Assembly (NCBI RefSeq): GCF_017303275.1
Contig: NZ_JAFKOJ010000010.1
Coordinates: 114,707 to 178,706 of the forward strand
Source: Bacillus sp. NTK034
GTDB lineage: Bacteria; Bacillota; Bacilli; Bacillales; Cytobacillaceae
DNA: 64,000 nt
Reading direction: 5' to 3'
Made by a program: the position numbers and the translations under genes. Below are positions 8,285 to 17,653 of this stretch, piece after piece. Each line of letters opens with the position of its first letter. The stretch's first letter is position 1. The notes beneath the pieces were generated by a model. The model saw nothing but the letters and a program-made list of their open reading frames with translations, was not told the DNA's origin and ran no database searches.

Positions 8285-9363
8285 TAATTTCCCACCCCAG
8301 TTTGCCTAACTGCAATTTTGGTATTTACCTCATATGTCATATTAGGATATATCCGATCGTAAAAACTTTTTTCAGAATAATTTCTGTGATTTGCTTTATA
8401 CACTCTTCCTATACCTAAAGGATCTACACCATTTGTTTGAAAATCCTTTAGAAGTAATTCAGCATCGTTTGAAATTGATTTCTGTAAGGCGGTTTTAAAT
8501 AATTTAAGATCCTTTTCATCTTCTAAATTGATCCATTCAGGCAAAGCATCAAGTTCTACATCTAAATTTAGGCTAACTCTAACTTGTTCCCTGAGGTTCT
8601 CCTTTATGAATTTCACCTTGTGTTTTCCATAGTTTGTTCTGACCCCAATATTTGCTTTGTGTCCATGCATGTTGAGGTCAAAACTGTATACTCCCATTTT
8701 GTTTTTATCCGTCATTAATTTTAATAAGAAGGTTTCTTTTTCGGAAATCCTAAGTGCTAATTTTTCACCTCTAAAAATCCCCATACCATCGACTTTAATT
8801 TGCCCTTTAGAATCAACTGTAAGATTTGGAAAGGACATATCAATTCCACTGCCAAAAAACTGGTCATACATTACATGGGAGTTAGATTCAGGAATTCCTT
8901 CATTTTCAATACTTTTATCAATCAAATTCATTAAGAATAGCGGACTCTCATTAAGTGTTTTATTTAGTATTAAATCTGGACTTCCATCTGTAATGGCAAT
9001 TCTTACTATGCCAATTTTTGGATCCTTACAGATGGGGTCTAATATGGAAGCTAAACCATCTCTGCTTAGTTGATCCCCAAATATCATTACCCTTACTTGA
9101 CCTATTTCAAAGGGAAATTGAGATTTATGGCTAAGCTCTTCCTGCAGGCTGGATGGATTTTTTGCGGCAGCTGTGATCAATACAGGTTTATCACTCTCGG
9201 CATAATTTGGATAAACAGCACTTGCTTTTAGCAGCTCTTCTTCTTTGTCATATCCCACATTATGCATCAAAGAAATTTCATTAATTATATTGTGGGGTAC
9301 ACATCCAGCCAGGGTTAGAGCAAGAACAACAATACTCACTTTAAGAAATGTGTTATTCGTCAT
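8284..9363 (-). CDS. Spore germination lipoprotein (Ger(x)C family)
   Basis: A 359-residue GerC-type protein with a lipoprotein signal: hydrophobic stretch followed by the lipobox LTLAGC (Cys21). The body has the usual GerC pattern, including a DPICKDPKIGIVRIAITDG-like segment and a C-terminal YPNMTYEVNTKIAVRQTG end. It anchors to the inner spore membrane and is needed for receptor function. It overlaps the upstream A gene by 11 nt and touches the B gene. Confidence 0.9.
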   Translation of the reverse strand: MTNNTFLKVSIVVLALTLAGCVPHNIINEISLMHNVGYDKEEELLKASAVYPNYAESDKPVLITAAAKNPSSLQEELSHKSQFPFEIGQVRVMIFGDQLSRDGLASILDPICKDPKIGIVRIAITDGSPDLILNKTLNESPLFLMNLIDKSIENEGIPESNSHVMYDQFFGSGIDMSFPNLTVDSKGQIKVDGMGIFRGEKLALRISEKETFLLKLMTDKNKMGVYSFDLNMHGHKANIGVRTNYGKHKVKFIKENLREQVRVSLNLDVELDALPEWINLEDEKDLKLFKTALQKSISNDAELLLKDFQTNGVDPLGIGRVYKANHRNYSEKSFYDRIYPNMTYEVNTKIAVRQTGVGN

Positions 9364-10867
9364 TAAGATCTACCTTCTTTTTGTTTCTCTCTTTTGGTGA
9401 ATATTTAATTTTATCTTTAGGTCTCAAATAATCCGGCCTTTTGTTTAATTTGGTATAAGGGGGCCTTATGATACTATCCGCAAGACTATTGATGCGAAAC
9501 GGGTGCAAAGGAACCATGTAAGGAGTATCAAATGATTTTAATTTAAACAAATGACAAAGCAGCACAACAAAGCCTACCATAATACCCAGCCCGCCCAGGA
9601 ATGATGACATGATGATAAAGGGAAATCTTAATAATCTAATGGTGTTGGACATCACGATAGTTGGTGTTGTGAATGAAGCTAAGGCTGATAAAGCGACAAT
9701 GATTAATAAAATATTACTTGTCAGTGCTGCCATTACAGCTGCCTGTCCAATGACAATACCGCCAACAATGCCCAATGTCTGTCCTACTTTAGTAGGCAAT
9801 CGGGCTCCTGCCTCTCTTAATAATTCAATGGTCAATTCTAAAAAAAGAACTTCCAGCAGCGGCGGAAATGGAACGTTAGCTCTGGACTCTATTAGCGGAC
9901 CCAGTAAATCCGCGGGAACCACCTCATAATGAAATGTCACAACCGCAACATAAATGGCGGAAGAAAAGATTGAAAAGATGATCGCAAGTATTCGAGTAAA
10001 ACGGAAGAAAGACCCGATAATCCAGTTATAATAATAATCTTCAGATGAGAGAAAAAAATCGAAAATGGTAGTAGGCCCGGATACTGCGTATGGTGAACCA
10101 TCACTAAAGATAACGACCTGGCCGGAAGTGAGTGAATAAGAAATTCGATCCAGCCTCTCAGAAGAAAAGTAAAGCGGAAAAGGAGTATAAGAATTTTCCT
10201 TAATTAGCTGGATTAACGCAGATGTATCCCAAATAATATCAAAATCGATCTCAGAGAGCCTTTTCTTTACAAATTTTATATGCTGTTCATTTGTAATGCC
10301 ATCTAAATAAACAATCATTACTCTTGTTTTTGACAGTGTGCCCAGCACAATCTCTTCAGTAGTTAATAAAGGAGATTTTACCTTAGTTCGAAGTAAAAGA
10401 ATATTCGTATCAAGGCTCTCAACAAACCCTAATTTTGGACCGATAACATTAAATTCATTCTCAGTTTCGTTAGACTCTCTTATCCCTTTAGATAAATTGC
10501 TTACATTCACTAATAGACAATCTTCAGAGGTATTCTCAAATTTAATTAGGACATATCCCTGGTGAATTTTCTCTTCGATTTCTTTTGCTTCCTTTGTTCT
10601 GATAACCTCTTCAAGCGGCAGGCTGTTTTTAAATTGATTCATATCAAAAGCCTGGTCAGTCTTTTTTTCGCACTCATTAATATATGGAAGAAATACATGC
10701 TCCATCGTCTTGTGATCGATCAGTGAAGTGAAGTATAAAATGACTATCTGGACTCCGGAAAGACTTTTTTGAATTTCTTTAAAATCAGATGATTTTTTGG
10801 CTCTATTCACTATTTCGGCAGGTGCTTGATTTTCTGCAGGATTCAGATTGGTGTTTTCCATTTTCAT
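9353..10867 (-). CDS. Spore germination receptor A subunit (GerA family)
   Basis: About 504 residues. The cytoplasmic N-terminal part is followed by the diagnostic core with SRANVPFPPLLEVLFLELTIELLREAGARLP and a TLGIVGGIVIGQAAV segment, then several membrane helices. GerA subunits form the scaffold of the receptor/ion channel. The frame is open to an ATG at 10888, but the only ribosome site (TTAGGAG) lies just inside that extension, so a start at 10867 or the TTG 6 nt upstream is more likely. First gene of the A-C-B operon. Confidence 0.9.
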   Translation of the reverse strand: MKMENTNLNPAENQAPAEIVNRAKKSSDFKEIQKSLSGVQIVILYFTSLIDHKTMEHVFLPYINECEKKTDQAFDMNQFKNSLPLEEVIRTKEAKEIEEKIHQGYVLIKFENTSEDCLLVNVSNLSKGIRESNETENEFNVIGPKLGFVESLDTNILLLRTKVKSPLLTTEEIVLGTLSKTRVMIVYLDGITNEQHIKFVKKRLSEIDFDIIWDTSALIQLIKENSYTPFPLYFSSERLDRISYSLTSGQVVIFSDGSPYAVSGPTTIFDFFLSSEDYYYNWIIGSFFRFTRILAIIFSIFSSAIYVAVVTFHYEVVPADLLGPLIESRANVPFPPLLEVLFLELTIELLREAGARLPTKVGQTLGIVGGIVIGQAAVMAALTSNILLIIVALSALASFTTPTIVMSNTIRLLRFPFIIMSSFLGGLGIMVGFVVLLCHLFKLKSFDTPYMVPLHPFRINSLADSIIRPPYTKLNKRPDYLRPKDKIKYSPKERNKKKVDLNDE

Positions 10868-11063
10868 AAACAAATGTACTCCTAACATGTGTTACTACTT
10901 ATTATTATTACTATCAAAAATTGTATGCACTTTAACATTTTTATTATGGCTGTATGTTTATTTGCACAATGTGGCCATATCTTTGAAAAAGAAACGGAAA
11001 TAATAGAAAATGAAAAGGACTTGATATATAACTGTATGATCATTTTTATTTAGGAGTGGGAAG

Positions 11064-11759
11064 ATGAGAGATATTTCGATCTTAATTGCGGATGATGAGG
11101 AGGACATTGCTGATCTGATTGCCATCCATTTAGAAAAAGAAGGGTATCATGTTATTAAAGTTTCAGATGGACAAGAGGCTGTTCGTGTTGTCGGGACTCA
11201 ACCGATTGATTTGCTGATTTTGGATATTATGATGCCGAAAATGGACGGATATGAAGTAACCCGCCGCATTCGCGAGCAGCATAACATGCCCATCATCTTT
11301 TTGAGTGCTAAAACCTCTGATTTTGATAAAGTTCAGGGACTGGTCATTGGAGCAGATGATTATATGACAAAACCATTCACTCCGATCGAATTGGTTGCCC
11401 GTGTAAATGCTCAGCTCCGGCGTTTTATACAGCTGAATCAGCCGAAAGCAGATCATAAAACCTGGCTGGAATATGGCGGGTTAGTGATTACACCTGATCA
11501 GCGCACAGTGACCCTATATGGTGAAAGCATTGAGCTTACGCCGAAAGAGTTTGATATTTTGTATTTACTCGCGAGTCATCCAAAAAAGGTGTACAGTGTG
11601 GAAAATATTTTTCAGCAGGTGTGGGGAGAAGCCTACTTTGAAAGCGGCAATACAGTCATGGTACATATTCGCACGCTGCGGAAAAAACTGGAAGAAGGCA
11701 GACAGAACCACAAATGGATAAAAACCGTGTGGGGAGTCGGGTATTCCTTCAATGGGTAA
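11064..11759 (+). CDS. VanR-like response regulator (OmpR/PhoB family)
   Basis: A 231-residue two-domain regulator. Receiver residues 1-115 have acidic pair D10-D11, phospho-acceptor Asp54 (LLILDIMMPKMDG) and Lys103 (MTKPF). The C-terminal winged helix (LTPKEFDILYLLASHPKKVYSVENIFQQVWGE) is OmpR type. The sequence resembles VanR-type regulators, and the following kinase and VanY support that. It overlaps the kinase gene by 8 nt. The likely target is the vanY-like gene just downstream. Confidence 0.9.
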   Translation: MRDISILIADDEEDIADLIAIHLEKEGYHVIKVSDGQEAVRVVGTQPIDLLILDIMMPKMDGYEVTRRIREQHNMPIIFLSAKTSDFDKVQGLVIGADDYMTKPFTPIELVARVNAQLRRFIQLNQPKADHKTWLEYGGLVITPDQRTVTLYGESIELTPKEFDILYLLASHPKKVYSVENIFQQVWGEAYFESGNTVMVHIRTLRKKLEEGRQNHKWIKTVWGVGYSFNG

Positions 11760-12864
11760 AATGGTGCGCAGCTTTCGTTCAAAAATGGTGCTTTTATTTG
11801 GTTTGAGTATGATTTTTTCTGGACTTATAACGTTTATAGTCTTTAAATCACTCCAATTCTATTATCATGCGAATGCCCAGTTTGGTGACCGGCTGGAATA
11901 TTATCGGAAAATTATGAAACAATTTGGCGACATTAACGTCTTTTTACTGCTGTTTATCCCGCTTTCGTTCATGTTCTTTTATTTACTCACGAAGCGATAT
12001 TCCAGCTATTTTAACGAGATTTCAACCGGAATCCATCATCTCTCCCGGGGAGACTTTTCACATCAAGTTCAGATAGAGTCAAATGATGAATTTCGGGATA
12101 TTGCCCATGATATTAATCTGGCAAGTGAAAAATTGAAACAAGCTGTTGAAAGAGGAGATTTTTCGGAAAGCAGCAAGGATCAATTGGTCGTAAATCTGGC
12201 TCATGATTTGCGGACCCCGCTTACCTCTGTTTTAGGATATTTGGATTTGATCCTTAAGGATGAGAGCTTGACTGAAGAACAAGTCCGGCATTTTTTGACC
12301 ATTGCCTTTACGAAATCTCAGCGTTTAGAAAGGCTGATTGATGAATTATTCGAAATAACCAGAATGAATTATGGCATGCTTCCAGTTGAAAGAAAGAGCC
12401 TAAATTTAACGGACCTGCTTAATCAATTAAAGGAAGAACTGTATCCTGCATTCAAAAAGAATCATTTGGCTGCCCGTATGGATAGCACACCCCATTTGCC
12501 CATTTTGGGTGATGGTGAATTGATAGCACGTGTGTTTGAAAATCTACTAACGAATGCCATCCGTTATGGAAATGAAGGCCAGTATGTCGATATTAACGGC
12601 AAGATTGATGGGGATGAAGCGGTCGTTCAGGTTGTGAATTATGGAGACAGCGTTCCTCCGGAGGAACTCCCGCATCTCTTTGATATGTTCTATACCGGTG
12701 ACAAAGCACGAACGCATCAGGAAGACAGCACCGGTCTTGGCCTGTTCATAGTGAAGAATATTGTGGAGCAGCATAATGGAACCATTACGGTTGAGAGCAA
12801 TGTCATCAGGACCATTTTTGAAGTTCGTCTGCCAAAGGAAAGTGAACGAATGACTGAAGATTAG
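11752..12864 (+). CDS. VanS-like sensor histidine kinase
   Basis: A 370-residue membrane kinase with two N-terminal helices (about 11-33 and 62-80) enclosing a short extracytoplasmic loop, a HAMP-like linker, the HisKA motif LAHDLRTPLTS with phospho-acceptor His151, and an HATPase domain with N box (FENLLTNAIRYG) and G box (STGLGLFIVKNI). The short sensor loop resembles VanS types that sense cell-wall stress. It is translationally coupled to the regulator. Confidence 0.9.
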   Translation: MGKMVRSFRSKMVLLFGLSMIFSGLITFIVFKSLQFYYHANAQFGDRLEYYRKIMKQFGDINVFLLLFIPLSFMFFYLLTKRYSSYFNEISTGIHHLSRGDFSHQVQIESNDEFRDIAHDINLASEKLKQAVERGDFSESSKDQLVVNLAHDLRTPLTSVLGYLDLILKDESLTEEQVRHFLTIAFTKSQRLERLIDELFEITRMNYGMLPVERKSLNLTDLLNQLKEELYPAFKKNHLAARMDSTPHLPILGDGELIARVFENLLTNAIRYGNEGQYVDINGKIDGDEAVVQVVNYGDSVPPEELPHLFDMFYTGDKARTHQEDSTGLGLFIVKNIVEQHNGTITVESNVIRTIFEVRLPKESERMTED

Positions 12865-12967
12865 CTGTTAGTACAGGTTTTAAGAAAAATTTAAAATTTA
12901 CCCTACTCTTTTTTTAAATAGTTTTTCCTATTCTTTAAGCAAGGAAGAATAAGGAGGAAGCTGAAAA

Positions 12968-13834
12968 ATGAAGAAGTGGGGTTTTTTACTATTAGTTTGC
13001 CTGGGGTTAACATTCGTAAATGTGGATTCTTTCTTTGAACCAAAAGTAAAAATACAAAATGATGATCAATATGAAAGTGACATAGAGGATAGAAGGACCT
13101 CTGAACATAGCCAAAAAGAGATAACAGAAGAACAAATCTATCAGGGAAATTTGCTTTTGGTTAATAATAAATATCCGGTTCACCCGGAGAGTATTAAATC
13201 AGATGTCATCAATCTATCTGAGCAAAGTGAACATACAAGGGGATATGGCTTGTTAAACAGCGAAATATATCTGTCTGAGGACGTTGCACGTGAATTTTCA
13301 GAGATGATGGCTGCAGCAGAAATGGAAGGAGTTCGAAATTTCTCTATAACCAGCGGCTTTCGAGGCTTAGAAGAACAAAGTGTGCTTTATCAGGAGATGG
13401 GTTCTGATTATGCCTTGCCGGCTGGCTATAGCGAGCATAATTTGGGTTTATCGCTTGATGTAGGATCTACTCAAATGAAAATGGCCGATGCACCTGAAGG
13501 AAAGTGGATCGAAGAAAATGCCTGGAAACACGGGTTCATCCTGCGCTATCCAAAGGACAAGACAGACGTAACAGGAATTCAATATGAACCCTGGCATATC
13601 CGCTATGTTGGCCTGCCGCATAGTGCGATTATGAAGGAAAAAAATTTTGCTTTAGAGGAATATTTAGATTATCTAAAAGAAGAAAAACAAATCTCTGTGA
13701 GTATGAATGGGGAAACATACACAATTACTTATTACCCGATACCTGAAACCAGGACGATTAACGTACCGGACGATAGCTATTATGAGATTTCAGGCAACAA
13801 TATGGATGGTGTATTTGTGACCGTCTTCGAATGA
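12968..13834 (+). CDS. VanY-like D-Ala-D-Ala carboxypeptidase (M15 family)
   Basis: A 288-residue protein with an N-terminal membrane/export segment (residues 3-20) and an M15B zinc peptidase domain: SGFR (129-132), SEHNLGLSLD giving His157 and Asp164, and EPWH giving Glu207 and zinc ligand His210. VanY enzymes trim the terminal D-Ala from peptidoglycan stem pentapeptides outside the cell. AAGGAGG precedes the ATG. It lies 103 nt after the kinase and is probably in the same regulon. No vanH/vanA/vanX genes are present, so it is likely for cell-wall maintenance or mild glycopeptide tolerance. Confidence 0.9.
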   Translation: MKKWGFLLLVCLGLTFVNVDSFFEPKVKIQNDDQYESDIEDRRTSEHSQKEITEEQIYQGNLLLVNNKYPVHPESIKSDVINLSEQSEHTRGYGLLNSEIYLSEDVAREFSEMMAAAEMEGVRNFSITSGFRGLEEQSVLYQEMGSDYALPAGYSEHNLGLSLDVGSTQMKMADAPEGKWIEENAWKHGFILRYPKDKTDVTGIQYEPWHIRYVGLPHSAIMKEKNFALEEYLDYLKEEKQISVSMNGETYTITYYPIPETRTINVPDDSYYEISGNNMDGVFVTVFE

Positions 13835-13974
13835 TAAGTGAAAAATTTAAGGCCATTTTAGTAATTCATGAAAGGGCGCTTTTCTTGAATTAGAGATGCA
13901 CTTTCTTCATGTAAATGGCCCTTATATTGAAAAAGAGGCAAAATAATAGTTAGGGTTAAATTAGAAATATAAAA

Positions 13975-14022
13975 CTTCAAAACCTTCCTTTTCTAATGTT
14001 GAATAGGCGGAAGGTTTTGAAG
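13975..14022 (-). terminator. Terminator whose upstream arm is coding sequence
   Basis: Perfect 14-bp inverted repeat CTTCAAAACCTTCC / GGAAGGTTTTGAAG. On the minus strand the first arm encodes the NLQNLP near the C-terminus of the DUF421 protein, and the second arm is followed by TTTTAT. Confidence 0.8.
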
Positions 14023-14724
14023 ATTATTTGTGGTTTTTATGCATACATATAGTTCATTCATATCGTTAACAGCTGCATAAAAGACATCCTTTACATCGAA
14101 AATATTTTTTCTTTCTAATTCCTCAAAAAGCCATGATTCATTTAAATTTCTTGAGTGCAGGACTTTTTCATAAATCTCTCCATCAATAACAACTGGTACA
14201 TCAATGCCCTTATTAAAAATATTCGGTTGAGGATGAATATGTTCGACTCGTGCAGCTTCCTTTTCAGGATACATTTTAACAGATAGATTTCCATTTGCTT
14301 CAACTATAGCTAATTCAACATCCTTTACATTAAAAATTTGATGTTCTCTTAACATCTGTAAAATGGTATCAATCGAATATTGTATTTTTTTCATTTTGTT
14401 CACTAAAAATTGTCCTTGATAAATGACAATTGTAGGTTCAAATGTTAACAAACGGCCTATTTTACGATTTTTTATTTTCCAGGTTGCTATTAATTTCTGC
14501 AGTAAAGCTATTGCAATAATGGCAATCGCTGTATATATATGATTAATCTTTGGGTCTGCAATATCAGCACCAACTACAGCACCCAAAGTTAAAATTACTA
14601 AAAAATCAAATACCGGCAATTCACCTATGGAGCGTTTTCCCATATAAAGTGTTGCAAATAGTGCTAGTGGCAAAATGGTGACAATTCGTCCTAGGACTTT
14701 TAATATTTGAAATGCATATTCCAT
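13993..14724 (-). CDS. DUF421 (YetF-type) membrane protein
   Basis: A 243-residue protein with three N-terminal helices (about 9-30, 38-56, 62-84) and a cytoplasmic C-terminal YetF domain. LGRIVTILPLALFATLYMGKRSIGELPVFDFLVILTLGAVVGADIA is typical of the family, as is the KRSIGELPVFD motif. In Bacillus several paralogues occur and some are linked to sporulation, but the biochemical function is unknown. It is monocistronic, convergent to vanY. Confidence 0.87.
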   Translation of the reverse strand: MEYAFQILKVLGRIVTILPLALFATLYMGKRSIGELPVFDFLVILTLGAVVGADIADPKINHIYTAIAIIAIALLQKLIATWKIKNRKIGRLLTFEPTIVIYQGQFLVNKMKKIQYSIDTILQMLREHQIFNVKDVELAIVEANGNLSVKMYPEKEAARVEHIHPQPNIFNKGIDVPVVIDGEIYEKVLHSRNLNESWLFEELERKNIFDVKDVFYAAVNDMNELYVCIKTTNNLQNLPPIQH

Positions 14725-14887
14725 AAAATCACCTCATATAGGGAACTTTACATTTTAATATGACACAGATAATTATTAATTATTTGCATGTCCATCTATT
14801 AAATGCCAAATACAGATTGCGCTCTGAAGCAAAACAGCAATTAAGAGAGAGATTTTTTTTTGAATTTTGACTCTTGATCAATCATCT

Positions 14888-14915
14888 TGACACTTACCTA
14901 TTAGTAAGTTACTAT
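14888..14915 (+). promoter_or_regulatory. TetR promoter with operator in the spacer
   Basis: TTGACA (14888-14893), 16-nt spacer, TACTAT (14910-14915). The spacer contains ACTTAC-CTATTA-GTAAGT (14892-14909), the same palindrome found before the MFS gene. Binding there would block the promoter, so autorepression is likely. The expected start of transcription falls at or next to the ATG at 14922. Confidence 0.75.
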
Positions 14916-14921
14916 CGGGAT

Positions 14922-15485
14922 ATGGAAAACAGAAAAAAACAAATTGTAGACTTAGCCATTAAATTGATACAGCAAAAAGGGTATGTAGCTTTCAGCTATG
15001 ATGACATTTCTAAACAGCTTGGAGTGACCAAAGCAAGTATTCACTATCACTTTGAGAAGAAGGAGGACTTAGGAGTCGCAGTTACAGAACGTATTTTATT
15101 GAAACTGCAGGAATCTTTAATGTTAATTAAAAATTCGCCGGCTCCTGCTGAAGAGAAAATGAAGCGGCTCATTCAGCAGCAAGCTCAAAGATTCGAGTGT
15201 ACTGAAATCTGTCCTATTTCTTCGCTGCAGACGGATTATGAATCTTTGCCATCTGCTGTACAAGAAAAGATTGAGGAAGTCAGCAGACTGGAACTCAATG
15301 TAATGAAAGAATTAGTAGCGGAGGCACAAACGGCAAATATCATAAATAGCTCTGAAGATGTCCATCAAGTAGCGGTAACGATATTATCAAGTGTTAAAGG
15401 AGCTTTATTATACAGACGGGTTCTGGGTGATGATGTATTAGCCGAAGTACTAAATCAGTTAAATCGATTCTTAAAAAAACCGTAG
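14922..15485 (+). CDS. TetR/AcrR family regulator of the adjacent MFS gene
   Basis: A 187-residue TetR protein. The N-terminal HTH (RKKQIVDLAIKLIQQKGYVAFSYDDISKQLGVTKASIHYHFEKKEDL) is followed by an alpha-helical ligand domain. The frame extends upstream to a TTG at 14874, but that stretch is the promoter/operator. ATG 14922 has no clear ribosome site, and the predicted transcript begins about there, so a leaderless message is possible. The C-terminus overlaps a terminator. Operators at 14892, 15509 and 15618 indicate control of itself and of the efflux pump. Confidence 0.88.
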   Translation: MENRKKQIVDLAIKLIQQKGYVAFSYDDISKQLGVTKASIHYHFEKKEDLGVAVTERILLKLQESLMLIKNSPAPAEEKMKRLIQQQAQRFECTEICPISSLQTDYESLPSAVQEKIEEVSRLELNVMKELVAEAQTANIINSSEDVHQVAVTILSSVKGALLYRRVLGDDVLAEVLNQLNRFLKKP

Positions 15486-15496
15486 AAACGGTTTTT
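15474..15496 (+). terminator. Short terminator overlapping the TetR stop codon
   Basis: AAAAACCG-TAGAAA-CGGTTTTTTT; the stop codon TAG is in the loop. Confidence 0.7.
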
Positions 15497-15508
15497 TTAA
15501 AGAGAAAT

Positions 15509-15526
15509 ACTTACCTTCTAGTAAGT
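15509..15526. promoter_or_regulatory. TetR operator upstream of the MFS gene (site 1)
   Basis: ACTTAC-CTTCTA-GTAAGT, with perfect 6-bp arms. Confidence 0.72.
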
Positions 15527-15617
15527 AAATAATATTCAATTTCAGTAGCTTTGTTTTTATTAGGTTGGGTTAATAGTTGATGGGGAGTCGGGTGATTGTA
15601 ATTGATAAAGACTTAAA

Positions 15618-15635
15618 GCTTACCTTCCAGTAAGT
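15618..15635. promoter_or_regulatory. TetR operator upstream of the MFS gene (site 2)
   Basis: GCTTAC-CTTCCA-GTAAGT, one arm mismatch, 53 nt before the likely MFS start. Confidence 0.7.
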
Positions 15636-15688
15636 AATTTTTAATTTTATTTTGAAAAATTTAGTTATAGAAAGTGGGGATTTCAGCA

Positions 15689-16867
15689 GTGAAAAGAATG
15701 CTATTGGTATCTCTTTTGATGTCGTGCGGGGCTACCTTTATTACCCCGTTATTCCCTTTATATAGTGAGGCTTACCGGCTGAACAGTCTGCAAATCACGA
15801 TCTTGTTTGCCATATATGCTGCATTCCTATTGCCTGTTTTGTTCATTGCGGGAGAAAAAGGCAGCACGTGGGGATTAAAAAGGGTTGTTCGCTTCAGTAT
15901 ATGGATATCCATCGCATCTACCTTATTCTTCATGGCTGGCAATCATTCCTGGATGCTCTATGTTGCCAGATCATTGGAAGGAATCGCATACGGAGCCTTT
16001 ACAGGTACAGCTGCTGCTTTTCTAATGAAGCAAACTCTTCCCAGCCAAATAGGTGCAGCTCTCAAATTATCAGGTGTTACGATTCTCATTGGTTTCGGGC
16101 TGGGACCAGCTATCGCGGGTTTGATCCTGCAATATATACATTTCCAGCCACTCCATTTGCCATTTTGGATTTTGCTCGTCCTGCTTATCATCTCACTAAT
16201 TGTGCTGGAATCTATTCCTAAAGATGCTGTTTCCAGTGAACAAAAACGTGAAAAAACAAAGATATCGCTTGGAGTGCCAGACAATATTCGTTCTCCATTT
16301 ATCTCAATGGCCGGATTGCCTATCTTCACAGTTTTCACAATTCAAGGAATCGCGTTTGCTCTTATTCCTAATTTCGTAAAGAATGTCATTCATACGTCTA
16401 ACCTTGCTGTTTCAGGATTAATCATTTTCGTGCTTCTCAGTGGAGCAGCTTTGGCTCAGTTCATTCCTTGGCCAAGTCACCCCATTACACGTATGAGATT
16501 CGGCATCCTGCTTCTTGCGATAGGGTCATGGGTTATTGTTTCTTCTGGTTTAACATCAAGTTTGCCGCTGCTCTGGGCAGGCATTTTCATCCAGTCTATC
16601 GGGGGCGGATGGACTTTTCAAATTGCCTTGCGACTTGCCGGACAGTTACCGGAGCCCAAAGAGCGGGCACGAGTCATTTCTGCATTTTACTTGTGCGCAT
16701 ATTCTGGATTTATTGTTCCAGTAATTGGAGTCGGAGCGCTTACCCAATTTTACAGTTTGAACCATTCGCTGATCGTTCTGAACCTGTTTGCTGCATTTAT
16801 TGTTATATATGTGCTGCTGTATTCCGTCAGATATAATCGCACATATTCGGACATGATAAAACCCTAA
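15689..16867 (+). CDS. MFS transporter (drug efflux type)
   Basis: About 392 residues with 12 predicted helices. LLVSLLMSCGATFITPLFPLYSE and a GEKGSTWGLKRV loop between helices 2 and 3 (motif A region) fit the DHA1-like multidrug efflux group. GTG 15689 is preferred to GTG 15674 because GTGGGGA lies at a suitable distance before it. It is preceded by two operators for the upstream TetR, so the pump is probably induced by the compound that TetR binds. The substrate is unknown. Confidence 0.87.
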   Translation: MKRMLLVSLLMSCGATFITPLFPLYSEAYRLNSLQITILFAIYAAFLLPVLFIAGEKGSTWGLKRVVRFSIWISIASTLFFMAGNHSWMLYVARSLEGIAYGAFTGTAAAFLMKQTLPSQIGAALKLSGVTILIGFGLGPAIAGLILQYIHFQPLHLPFWILLVLLIISLIVLESIPKDAVSSEQKREKTKISLGVPDNIRSPFISMAGLPIFTVFTIQGIAFALIPNFVKNVIHTSNLAVSGLIIFVLLSGAALAQFIPWPSHPITRMRFGILLLAIGSWVIVSSGLTSSLPLLWAGIFIQSIGGGWTFQIALRLAGQLPEPKERARVISAFYLCAYSGFIVPVIGVGALTQFYSLNHSLIVLNLFAAFIVIYVLLYSVRYNRTYSDMIKP

Positions 16868-16901
16868 GCTCTTCCAACCTAATCAAGAGTGCATTAAAAT
16901 C

Positions 16902-16929
16902 CCAGCTGCCGATTCGGCAGCTTTTTTTC
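16902..16929 (+). terminator. Intrinsic terminator of the MFS gene
   Basis: AGCTGCCGA / TTCGGCAGCT stem followed by a run of seven T. Confidence 0.85.
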
Positions 16930-17098
16930 TGCTATTAAAAGGGAGTTTAGTTTGAGAAGAGTGCTTACATAATAATAAGTGTGATGCTGAGTAATATTAA
17001 TTGATATCTTCAGGAGATGGCAATTAGTTTGCTGCTCTTTAAAAGGGGATTACAGGAAGAGAACACCTATAAGAAACATGGTAAGGGGCTTGAATAGA

Positions 17099-17563
17099 AT
17101 GGCGACATCTATAGAAAGGCTATTATGGAGTATTGCACTTCCCGGTTTTGGGCAATTTTTAAATGGAAAACTGATAAAGGGATTGGTTATTGTATTTTTA
17201 GAGTTCCTTATCAATGTACAAGCGAATTTCAATGGGGTCATTATTTCAAGTTTTCATGGAGATATTGAGAAGGCAATAGCAGAAACCGATTATTTGTGGC
17301 TGATGTTTTATCCTTGTTTGTATTTCTTTGCGATGTGGGATTCTTTTAAAGATGCAGGAGGAGGGAAAAACAGTTATTCTTTTCTTCCGTTTGTGTCTTC
17401 AGCTTACTTTGTTACGGTGGGGTGTATATATTCCTCTACCTTTAAGCTTTTTGGGGTATTATTAGGGCCAATTTGGCTTCCAATATTGTGTGTAATACCA
17501 GGTGTCAGTGTGGGTGTTATTTTAATGAAGATAATAAGGAAAAAAAACATTGAATACTTTTAA
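17099..17563 (+). CDS. Small polytopic membrane protein, unknown function
   Basis: A 154-residue protein with an LPGFGQFLNGKLIKGL motif near the N-terminus, common in small Bacillus membrane proteins related to the TM2-like group, and about four hydrophobic segments. It ends in basic RKKN. An upstream ATG at 17078 lacks a ribosome site; AAGGGG precedes 17099. No operon partner. Function not assigned. Confidence 0.65.
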   Translation: MATSIERLLWSIALPGFGQFLNGKLIKGLVIVFLEFLINVQANFNGVIISSFHGDIEKAIAETDYLWLMFYPCLYFFAMWDSFKDAGGGKNSYSFLPFVSSAYFVTVGCIYSSTFKLFGVLLGPIWLPILCVIPGVSVGVILMKIIRKKNIEYF

Positions 17564-17653
17564 AGAAGGAGGCACTTATTGTTAAGCTCTGTAATGATGA
17601 CATGTCATATATTTATAGGTAATACAATATAAGGAAAAGATTATCAATTTTAA

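Noticed and set aside
10889..11063. Looked for sigma-G promoter of the first ger operon
   Set aside because: TGCATA-like words are present but spacing to a CATACTA-like -10 is poor, so no site was called.
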